A stretch of 64,000 bases of DNA from SpSt-398 sp041752235 (GTDB lineage: Bacteria; Bacteroidota; Bacteroidia; Chitinophagales; Chitinophagaceae). The stretch is from NCBI GenBank assembly GCA_041752235.1, contig JBGSHM010000010.1, positions 186,001 through 250,000 on the forward strand. The letters run 5' to 3'. The notes under the pieces were generated by a model. That model was not told the origin of the DNA, searched no databases, and worked only from the letters and a program-made list of their open reading frames with translations. Each line of letters starts with the position of its first letter. Position 1 is the stretch's first letter. The position numbers and the translations under genes are program-made. Positions 53,609 through 61,884 of the stretch are shown piece after piece.

Positions 53609-56600
53609 TGTTTTACATACAATTGTGGAGTTTCCTGATTGATCAGAAATAAATAATAGGTTTCCTTTCCTGTCCTTCGAATACTGACGACCTCACGTAC
53701 CATACCTTTTAATCTAAGGCCCTCTTTCTCCACCCGCCATTGGCGTTTTCCTTCATTGATCAAAATAGTGCCTTCACTTGCATCCAACCGTCCCAACTGA
53801 GGTTGAAAATCGAATTCATTTCCGGAAACCACCAGGTCGGGTTGCTGATCCTTGTTCAGGTCCGTGATTAAGACGGCTGCTATTGAAGAAAATTGTGCAG
53901 GATCAGGTAGGTCGGCTACCGTAAAATTCCCTTTCCCATTTCCCCAGGCTACCACAGAAGCCGCTGAACTAACCGGGCGTACCTTGGAGCTACGCACTTT
54001 CTCTTCCGAAAAAAGGTCGGTCATTGACCGGGAAGCATATACATTATTTCGAAGGTTTTGTTTTTTAAGCAGCGGCAGCTCACTTTCCATCTCATGTTTC
54101 ATGAAAACAGGTTTATCCACTCCCTTTACGCTTCGGCTGATCACCTTATCTACGCTGCCATTGTCATCATAGTCATTTAACCATAATTTGGCCGGTTCAG
54201 TTGAGCTGGGACGCAGGTAATAATTTTTACCATAATTACCCAGAACCAGGTCCTGGTTACCATCCCCATCCAGATCCGCTGCCTGAACGGTTTGCCACCA
54301 ACCAGTAAGTTGTTCCAATTCGGAATTTAATCGAACCATGCTTCCATTCTTCCATTGATAAATAACGGGTGACATCCATTCTCCTACTACCACCAGTTCA
54401 TTGCCCGGTTGATTGTCCAGATTTACCCAGACTGCATCTGTCACCATCCCAATCTGTCCCAAACCATTTAATGCCTTTTCAGGAACTTCGCTGAACCGTC
54501 CCTTACCATCATTCAGATAGAGATGGCTTTGAGGAGTATACCCATATATGCCCGTAACACAACGGGCGCCTGCAAACAGATCCAGATCTCCATCCCCGTC
54601 CACATCGTTCGTCACAGCTATGGAGATATTATCGGTATTCAAGGGAAAAGAATTAGAGGAAAGTGTAAAATTTCCTTTTCCATCGTTTACAAAATACCGG
54701 TGTTGCAATTCACGGCTCCCAGGAATAGCAGTATTTCCAGCGGCCCCGATAAAAAGATCAGGATCGCCATCCTTGTCTCCATCAAAAAACAAAGCCGCCC
54801 CATCTTCAAAATCCGGAAAGGCCAAAAAAGCTGACTGGGGGTGTGGTGTAAATGATCCATTGGCTTGCTGCAAATACAATTGCCCGGGATTGCCTGTGCT
54901 CCCTCCTATGTAAAGATCTTCCCACCCATCTCCATTGATATCTGCAGCCGCGCCAACCGGTCCTGGTTTGGAAAGCATGACTGGAATCGCGCGTTCGCGA
55001 TAGAAATCGGTATAATCATTTTCCAAATGTTTAGGAAAAATAGAGGCTTGTTGCGGGATCAGAAAATTATAGCCCACCGTATGAATCGCCATTCGATTTA
55101 AAGGCGATGTGGGTGACAGGATATGATATTGATCAAGGACTAAATTTGTTTTTGTCTCCTTCTTACCGTCGGGCCATTCGATCACCAGTGAATCCACCTG
55201 ACGATCCCCCAACCCAAAGAGTAATCTATATTCGACAGAGGACTGAAATCCACGGCTGGGATATAGTTCGCGTGTCAATCGCTCCTTTCCACAGTACAGA
55301 TTAAGCTTTGTCCCAATCGCAAACGGATTGGCTCCCGTTCCTTTAAGTTGAAATCCGATAAAATGACCCTCCCTCTTTTCGCTTCCGTTTCGAAGCATCA
55401 AAGCTGGTTCATTCACATTGTTCACCACCAGGTCCAGATCTCCGTCATTGTCCAGGTCGGCATAGGCAGCCCCATTGGAAAAAGAATTTTGATCAAATCC
55501 CCATCGTTCCCCAATGTCCTCAAATTTAAGGTCACCCTTATTGCGAAATAATTTATTGGGCACAGCAATGGAAGGAATACGATCAACAAGATTGTGAATA
55601 TCCTTCTTCCCTGTCATGATCAATTGCCTACGGATTTCATCCGCGTCAAAATCAAGAAAATCCTGATTGGTAAGGTCCCTGAAAATTCCGTTACATACAT
55701 ACAGATCATTCCATCCATCATTATCCGCATCAAAGATCAAGGCTCCCCAACTCCATTCCGAGGCACTCACTCCGCTGAAATGGGCGATGTCCTTAAATAA
55801 CCCACCCCCCGTATTAAACTGAAGCGTGTTTTGCAGAAACTGATGATAAAAATCGTTTTCCGACCGGAGGCGATACAGATCTATATTATCAAAACGCAAG
55901 GTGGTCTTTAGCCGATAATCATCCGCAGGCAACATGTCTGTGGTAAATATTTCGGGCCAGCCATCATTATTAATATCCCCAATATCGGCTCCCATGGAGG
56001 CATAGCTGGTGTGTTGCATGCGATCCACCAGTTCATCCTTGAAGGTGCCATCCTGCTGATTAATGTAGAGATAATCTCTTTCAAAAAAATCATTGGCTAC
56101 AAAAATATCAGGGTAATGATCACCATTGATATCCCCTACTGACACGCCCATTCCAAAACTCATTAAGGTGCCATGAATACCTGCGGCGCGGGTCACCTCC
56201 ACAAATTTTCCGTTGTCATTCCGGTATAAATGATCCCCTCCGCTTTTAAATTGTTCTTCTACCGACCAGTTGCGGGCTTCCAGATCACGTAGACGGGGAT
56301 ACCCAAGACCACTTACCTCCACGGGACTATTATCAATTTGAAAACAATCCAGATCGCCGTCAAGGTCATAGTCAAAAAAACTTACCTGGGTCGTGTATCC
56401 CGAATCAGCGAGTCCATATTGTTCAGCCTGTTCCGTGAACCCAAGATGCTGATCATTGATAAAAAGTTGATTCTTACGCAAGGCAGGATCCCGAAGACTC
56501 CCGGCATTGCAAACAAAAATATCCAGCCATCCGTCTGCATTTATATCAACCATTACGACGCCGGTGCTATATTGTTGCTTGGGCCCAAAACCGGCCCTTT

Positions 56601-56895
56601 CCGAAATATCTTCAAAGGTCCAGTCGCCTTTATTCAGAAACAATTTATTGGGTCCCTGATTCGCTGTAAAGAAAACATCCATCCATCCATCATTATTGAT
56701 GTCGCCAGTAGCAACCCCGCCTCCATTGTAAAAATTGCGGTAATTGACAATATTCAAACTATCTGTATCGGTAACCTTGTTTTCAAAAATGATCCCTGTT
56801 CCTTTCACAGACTCAAATAATACCTCCTTTTCTTTGGAAGAACATCCTGCGGTAAGCAGGCCAATTAGCAAGGTAAAAAGTAGCCGACTCTGCAT
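53605..56895 (-). CDS. FG-GAP/VCBS - ASPIC/UnbV lipoprotein 2
   Basis: A 1096-residue paralogue with lipobox TAGC (Cys18) and the same two-propeller plus central UnbV plan (FAIGTKLNLYCGKERLTREL, VDSLVIEWPDGKKE). It is clearly closer to the third copy than to the first: both begin LFE(S/K)-x-GTGI, include FYNGGGVA-GDINND, and share SRGFQSSV. It starts 20 bases after the upstream paralogue's stop. The three genes are evidently products of local duplication. Confidence 0.92.
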   Translation of the reverse strand: MQSRLLFTLLIGLLTAGCSSKEKEVLFESVKGTGIIFENKVTDTDSLNIVNYRNFYNGGGVATGDINNDGWMDVFFTANQGPNKLFLNKGDWTFEDISERAGFGPKQQYSTGVVMVDINADGWLDIFVCNAGSLRDPALRKNQLFINDQHLGFTEQAEQYGLADSGYTTQVSFFDYDLDGDLDCFQIDNSPVEVSGLGYPRLRDLEARNWSVEEQFKSGGDHLYRNDNGKFVEVTRAAGIHGTLMSFGMGVSVGDINGDHYPDIFVANDFFERDYLYINQQDGTFKDELVDRMQHTSYASMGADIGDINNDGWPEIFTTDMLPADDYRLKTTLRFDNIDLYRLRSENDFYHQFLQNTLQFNTGGGLFKDIAHFSGVSASEWSWGALIFDADNDGWNDLYVCNGIFRDLTNQDFLDFDADEIRRQLIMTGKKDIHNLVDRIPSIAVPNKLFRNKGDLKFEDIGERWGFDQNSFSNGAAYADLDNDGDLDLVVNNVNEPALMLRNGSEKREGHFIGFQLKGTGANPFAIGTKLNLYCGKERLTRELYPSRGFQSSVEYRLLFGLGDRQVDSLVIEWPDGKKETKTNLVLDQYHILSPTSPLNRMAIHTVGYNFLIPQQASIFPKHLENDYTDFYRERAIPVMLSKPGPVGAAADINGDGWEDLYIGGSTGNPGQLYLQQANGSFTPHPQSAFLAFPDFEDGAALFFDGDKDGDPDLFIGAAGNTAIPGSRELQHRYFVNDGKGNFTLSSNSFPLNTDNISIAVTNDVDGDGDLDLFAGARCVTGIYGYTPQSHLYLNDGKGRFSEVPEKALNGLGQIGMVTDAVWVNLDNQPGNELVVVGEWMSPVIYQWKNGSMVRLNSELEQLTGWWQTVQAADLDGDGNQDLVLGNYGKNYYLRPSSTEPAKLWLNDYDDNGSVDKVISRSVKGVDKPVFMKHEMESELPLLKKQNLRNNVYASRSMTDLFSEEKVRSSKVRPVSSAASVVAWGNGKGNFTVADLPDPAQFSSIAAVLITDLNKDQQPDLVVSGNEFDFQPQLGRLDASEGTILINEGKRQWRVEKEGLRLKGMVREVVSIRRTGKETYYLFLINQETPQLYVKQ

Positions 56896-56915
56896 AGTAA
56901 GTTCAAGTAATGCAT

Positions 56916-59900
56916 TTAATCCCCCGAAGGGCGCGCCAGTTTAAAAATCACAGGTCTTTCATTATTCATTACAAAGAGAATCCGGCTCCCATTCGCGTCA
57001 TTCACAGGAATTATGGCCCGCATCTCTCCCCGTATATTCAATCCGGTACGACTCGCCTCCTGCCAGGTCAGATTTCCTTTGCCATCATTGAGCCATATTT
57101 CTCCACCATGGGCATCCAGTTTCTCAAACTGGGGCAGGAATCCAAATTGATTGCCTCCGGTTATCAGATCTATGGTCCCGTTTCCATCTACATCCATCGG
57201 CAAAATGGCATTGATGCTGGAAAGCTGCCCCATCACCGGGAATTTCCTGATCTCAAATTTCCCCTTACCAAGATTAATGGCCACACAGGAAGAAGGGTAA
57301 TTAAATACGCTCACGGAGCTGGAGCGGATCAGGTCTTTTGAAAACAACTCCTGAATGGACTTCTCCGCGTAATCTTTGTGTTTGAGGTTCTTTTTTTTGA
57401 TTGAAGGCAACTGGTCCTGAAGATCGCTCTTGAGAAAAACAGGCATATCCTTACCATTGATTGTATAGGTCAATAAGGTATTGGCAAAGTTGTTTCCATC
57501 AAAATCATTCCGCCATAGTTTGGCCGGGTTCTTTTCATCGGGTTGTAAATAAAAATTCTCCCCGATATTCCCCAGCACCAGGTCTGGCAAGCCATCTCCA
57601 TTCAAATCGGTGGCCGAAACGGTTTGCCACCATCCCGAAAGGTTTTTCAGATCGGTGTCTATTTCTTCGAACTTCCCTTGATTGTAGCTGAATATCCTTG
57701 GGCTCATCCATTCCCCTACTATGATCAACTCCTTTCCGGGGTTTGGCATCAGATCCGACCAACAGGCACCGGTAACCATACCCAGTTTCAGAAAATCCGG
57801 GTTCAGTTGTTCCGTCTTATTCTGAAATTTTCCTTTTCCATCATTGACAAGCAATAGACTTTTCGGGTCACGACCATACTCCTCCGGGTAACTCCTTGCC
57901 CCGATAAACAGGTCGGCAAAGCCATCTCCGGTAAAATCATGTTCGGCGAGTACTCCCACATTCATACCCATGGAAGGCATCGCCCCTGCGTCGAGTGTCA
58001 ATAATCCTTTGCCATCGTTTCGGTATAATCGAAGTTCAAGTTCGCGGCTATTGGCGGGAAAGTTGTTCCCGCCCGGAGCGATCAGGAGATCCAGATCTCC
58101 ATCCCGGTCGGGATCAAAAAACAGGCTATGTACTTCTTCAAAATCCTTGAATTGGTCAAAAGCCGGTTGAACCATTTTCCCAAACCGGCCATCGGGTTGC
58201 TGTAAATAGACGGCACCAATCTGACCCGATGCCCCTCCAACAAAAATATCTTGCAGCCCATCGCCATTCAGGTCACCCACACTGGCAGCAGGGCCTTCAC
58301 GGGAAAGGATGCGTGGTATACCCCGTTGATCATAAAAATCCACATAATCATTTTCCTGATGCCGGTCAAGCGATGAATCAGACCAGGAAAACAAGGGTTG
58401 CGGTGAAAATATTTCGGGAAACGAGCGGTAGGGCCCCGCAGGCATATTGGCCTGTTTCCAGTAATGGCGTTGATCGACTTGCGGTGCAATCACCCTGGAC
58501 ATCGTCCTGTCGGGCCAGGTAATCAAAACAGAATCGATGCGGCTTGTTTCCCCCAAACCAAATACCAGGTTATAATCTACACTAGACTGGAAACCTCTGC
58601 TGGGTACCTGTTCTCTTGTAAGCACCTGATCGCCTGCAAAGACCTGCACTTTTGTTCCTATGGCGAAATGATTTTTATCCTTTCCTTTCAGAAAAACAGA
58701 CAGGTAGTGGTGGTTGGTTTTTTCCCGGGCATGGTTTTTATAGATCAGTGCCGGTTGGTTTTCGTTGTTGATCACCAAATCAAGGTCTCCGTCAAGATCC
58801 AGATCCCCATAGGCAGCGCCATTGGAGAGTGTAGGCTGGCGCAGGCCCCATTCCTTTCCGATATCGGTAAACCGGAGGTCATGATTGTTGCGAAAAACTT
58901 TGTTAGGTAATGGGGTTTGAGGTATTTGCTGGAGAACCTTGTCAATTTCTTCCCGTTTACCCGTCATCACCATATTCTGGATCACATCATTGGCAAAGAA
59001 ATCCATGAAGTCCAGATTGGTCACATCCCTGTTCACACCATTACATACCAGAATGTCATTCCAGCCATCGTTGTCCATATCAAATAACAAAGCACCCCAA
59101 CTCCAGTCGGTAGCCACCACCCCAGCATAGCGGGCTATGTCCACAAACTGGCCATGCCTGTTATTTAATTGAAGACAGTTCTTGGTGTATTGGTAATAGA
59201 ACCCTGCATCTCGCTTACTATTGAACAAACTGATATTGTCAAAGGACCCTGTTGTTTTAAGCCGGTAATCATCCAATGCCAGCATATCGGTGGTGAAAAG
59301 ATCAGGATACCCATCATTATTGATATCCCCGATATCCGTACCCATCGAAGAGAAACTGGTATGTTGAACCCGTTCTTCCAACTCGTCCCTGAACGTGCCG
59401 TTGCGTTGGTTGATGTACATGTAGTCACGTTCATAGGAGTCGTTTGAAACAAAGACATCCGGATACCCGTCATTGTTGATATCGCCGATGGATACACCCA
59501 GGCCAAAGCTGATCAATCCCCCATGGATACCGGCCTCATGCGTTACTTCAGTAAAATAGCCGTTGTCATTTCTGTATAGATGATCACCACCGCCCCGTAA
59601 AAAGGAAGCGATCTTCCAGACACTGTCAGGCAGGTCACGGCGATTGGCAAAATTGAGTTGGTTGATTGGTACCGGACTGTTGTTGATCATAAAGCAATCC
59701 AGATCCCCATCCAAATCATAATCAAAAAACGAAACATGGGTAGTATAGGCAGATATCCCTAATCCGTATTGATCGGCAGACTCTGTAAAATGCAGGTTAC
59801 GGTCGTTGATATAGAGCTTGTTCTTCCGGACTCCTGTACCCATGTGTCCGGAGGTACTGACATAAATATCCAACCACCCATCGGCATTGACATCCGCGAA

Positions 59901-60245
59901 GCACACGCCAGTGTTCCATTTATCATCGGGAAGGATTCCTGCCTTGATTGAGACGTCTTCGAAAATAAAATTGCCTTTATTCAGGTAGAGTTTATTGGCA
60001 CCGGTATTCGATGTCAGGAACACATCTGGCAAGCTATCATTATTGATATCGCCAATGGCAACGCCACCCCCATTATAAAAATTTCGAAAAAGGAAACTAT
60101 TCTCCAGGCTATCATCCACCACTTTATTGATAAAATCAATCCCGGTTCCTTCCATTTTTTCGAAGAGGGTCCCATTTTCTTTTGATGGAGAGGTACATGA
60201 CCAGACACCCACACACAGCAAGATTCCAAGCAGAGGAAACTTCAT
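56916..60245 (-). CDS. FG-GAP/VCBS - ASPIC/UnbV lipoprotein 3 (first in operon)
   Basis: A 1109-residue paralogue with lipobox WSC (Cys17). The start is placed at 60245, giving MKFPLLGILLCVG; the frame from 60302 runs back through a strong hairpin and has no family support. The central UnbV segment is FAIGTKVQVFAGDQVLTREQ with IDSVLITWPDR. It lies 98 bases after SusD, separated by the hairpin at 60281-60314, so expression may be lower than that of SusC/SusD. Confidence 0.92.
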   Translation of the reverse strand: MKFPLLGILLCVGVWSCTSPSKENGTLFEKMEGTGIDFINKVVDDSLENSFLFRNFYNGGGVAIGDINNDSLPDVFLTSNTGANKLYLNKGNFIFEDVSIKAGILPDDKWNTGVCFADVNADGWLDIYVSTSGHMGTGVRKNKLYINDRNLHFTESADQYGLGISAYTTHVSFFDYDLDGDLDCFMINNSPVPINQLNFANRRDLPDSVWKIASFLRGGGDHLYRNDNGYFTEVTHEAGIHGGLISFGLGVSIGDINNDGYPDVFVSNDSYERDYMYINQRNGTFRDELEERVQHTSFSSMGTDIGDINNDGYPDLFTTDMLALDDYRLKTTGSFDNISLFNSKRDAGFYYQYTKNCLQLNNRHGQFVDIARYAGVVATDWSWGALLFDMDNDGWNDILVCNGVNRDVTNLDFMDFFANDVIQNMVMTGKREEIDKVLQQIPQTPLPNKVFRNNHDLRFTDIGKEWGLRQPTLSNGAAYGDLDLDGDLDLVINNENQPALIYKNHAREKTNHHYLSVFLKGKDKNHFAIGTKVQVFAGDQVLTREQVPSRGFQSSVDYNLVFGLGETSRIDSVLITWPDRTMSRVIAPQVDQRHYWKQANMPAGPYRSFPEIFSPQPLFSWSDSSLDRHQENDYVDFYDQRGIPRILSREGPAASVGDLNGDGLQDIFVGGASGQIGAVYLQQPDGRFGKMVQPAFDQFKDFEEVHSLFFDPDRDGDLDLLIAPGGNNFPANSRELELRLYRNDGKGLLTLDAGAMPSMGMNVGVLAEHDFTGDGFADLFIGARSYPEEYGRDPKSLLLVNDGKGKFQNKTEQLNPDFLKLGMVTGACWSDLMPNPGKELIIVGEWMSPRIFSYNQGKFEEIDTDLKNLSGWWQTVSATDLNGDGLPDLVLGNIGENFYLQPDEKNPAKLWRNDFDGNNFANTLLTYTINGKDMPVFLKSDLQDQLPSIKKKNLKHKDYAEKSIQELFSKDLIRSSSVSVFNYPSSCVAINLGKGKFEIRKFPVMGQLSSINAILPMDVDGNGTIDLITGGNQFGFLPQFEKLDAHGGEIWLNDGKGNLTWQEASRTGLNIRGEMRAIIPVNDANGSRILFVMNNERPVIFKLARPSGD

Positions 60246-60280
60246 CAGTTGAAAATAGTTAATACAACAATTATCATAAA

Positions 60281-60314
60281 AGCGAAAGGTCATTGCGGGC
60301 AATGACCTTTCGCT
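60281..60314 (-). terminator. 15-bp perfect hairpin between SusD and the UnbV genes
   Basis: AGCGAAAGGTCATTG (60281-60295) pairs perfectly with CAATGACCTTTCGCT (60300-60314) around CGGG. On the minus strand it is followed by TTTATG, a short T-run. It may partly terminate transcription or protect the SusC-SusD mRNA end. Confidence 0.8.
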
Positions 60315-60343
60315 AAATTATTCAAATATTTCTGAACCTGCGC

Positions 60344-61867
60344 TTAGTATCCAGGATTCTGTTTCAGATTAGGATTACCAGCGATCGCTGTGTTAGGAAT
60401 GGGGAAAATCAGGTATTTAGCATCGGAAGTGCCTGGCTTGGTTGTACCAAAGGGAGCCAAAAACTTGCCAAAACGAACCAGATCATTTCTTCTCCATGCT
60501 TCCCAATAAAATTCACGACCTCTTTCATCCGACAGGATATCGAGAGTGAGTGCGCCAAGGCTGGTAGCGCCACGGTTGGCACGTACCGTATTCACATTGG
60601 CCAGGGCTGGTGCCGGTTGACCAGAGCGAAGTTGAGCCTCCGCGATCATCAACAATACATCGGAATAGCGCAAGAGCACCATATCATTATCCGCTACATC
60701 TTTGTCAGACGAGAAGTCAGCCTTCATATCAGGAACGTATTTCACTACACGGATACCAGGCGTTTCCACGTTACCGGTAACAATGGAAGTGATATCACGG
60801 GTGTAGAAAAGGTCATTACCAGAACGATCTTTCAATTTGTTCCCGTTCTTATCATATTGCTGACCGTATAACAAACCTACACGCATACCGGTTTGGTTAG
60901 AGAATCCAATGATGGAATCGCCACGACGTACATCGCTTGCTTCGAACTTATCATAGAAGCTCGCCAGGGTCGTAAAACCATTCCAGCCTGAAGGATTCTG
61001 GTTGTAGTGCTGGCTGGCATGCCAATGGAAGCGAACGTTTCCGGATTCTGTCGCGGTATTCTCATTTACAAAGAGCAACTCGGTAGAGATCTGGGTATTG
61101 TTGGGCTTGAAGTTATCATAAAAGCTGGCCAGGGAAAACTGCGTGCTGGCCACGATCTCGTTACCAAGGTTGATAACCTGTGTCATGTCGGCGGCAGCAA
61201 AAGTCGGCGTGGCACGATTGGCGTACACCCCTCTGTTGAGGTAACATTTCATCAACAGGGCTTTGGCTGCCCATTTGTTTGCCTTTGTAGCGGGACCATT
61301 GCCCAGATTTGGCATCGCCGTGTTCAGGTCAGCAATGATTTTATCCAACGCTTCTGTACCTGTTAACACCTGTGAAGGATTGAGCAGGTTCTCTCCCGGC
61401 TCGCGGAAGGGCACCTGATCGTACAGATCGAGAATATAGAACATGGCGTAGGCGCGCAACATCAACGCTTCGGCCTTAATGGCATCAGAAGGGTTAAAGT
61501 TGAGCAGGTTGGTCGTGTTGAATACAATGGTAGACAGGTTGTTGAAGTTTTCCCGAATCCGCTGATTCTCTGCGTCCCAGGTCTGTTGGTGCAAAACACG
61601 CCAAACTCCGTTATCATCCCAGTCACCACCGCGAGTGGGCCCGATACAGAGATCCGTACTCATGTCCTGCAAGGCGAATACCCCGGTTTGATCCTGAAAC
61701 GGACCACGGAAGGAGTTGTAACAACCTTTTAAGAGGTTGCTGATATCTGCGTTCTTCCGGGCATCCTCAAAGGTGATATCCCCTTGAAGTTTCTCCTCCA
61801 GCCGGGAACAACTTACCAGGCTTAATGCCAGAAGGGAGGTGACGATAAATTTATTTTTCATTTTCAT
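60344..61867 (-). CDS. SusD/RagB-family outer-membrane lipoprotein
   Basis: A 507-residue glycan-binding surface lipoprotein (lipobox LVSC, about Cys18). RagB/SusD helices and patterns include DLYDQVPFREPGE, KNAD/SNLLKGCYNSFRG near the start, AEALMLRAYAMFYILDLYDQ and the C-terminal SDERGREFYWEAWRRNDLVRF. It caps the SusC barrel it is encoded beside (17 bases after the SusC stop). The ATG at 61867 (MKMKNKF) or 61861 is the likely start. The ligand is not predictable. Confidence 0.95.
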   Translation of the reverse strand: MKMKNKFIVTSLLALSLVSCSRLEEKLQGDITFEDARKNADISNLLKGCYNSFRGPFQDQTGVFALQDMSTDLCIGPTRGGDWDDNGVWRVLHQQTWDAENQRIRENFNNLSTIVFNTTNLLNFNPSDAIKAEALMLRAYAMFYILDLYDQVPFREPGENLLNPSQVLTGTEALDKIIADLNTAMPNLGNGPATKANKWAAKALLMKCYLNRGVYANRATPTFAAADMTQVINLGNEIVASTQFSLASFYDNFKPNNTQISTELLFVNENTATESGNVRFHWHASQHYNQNPSGWNGFTTLASFYDKFEASDVRRGDSIIGFSNQTGMRVGLLYGQQYDKNGNKLKDRSGNDLFYTRDITSIVTGNVETPGIRVVKYVPDMKADFSSDKDVADNDMVLLRYSDVLLMIAEAQLRSGQPAPALANVNTVRANRGATSLGALTLDILSDERGREFYWEAWRRNDLVRFGKFLAPFGTTKPGTSDAKYLIFPIPNTAIAGNPNLKQNPGY

Positions 61868-61884
61868 ATGCAAAGAATTACAGT

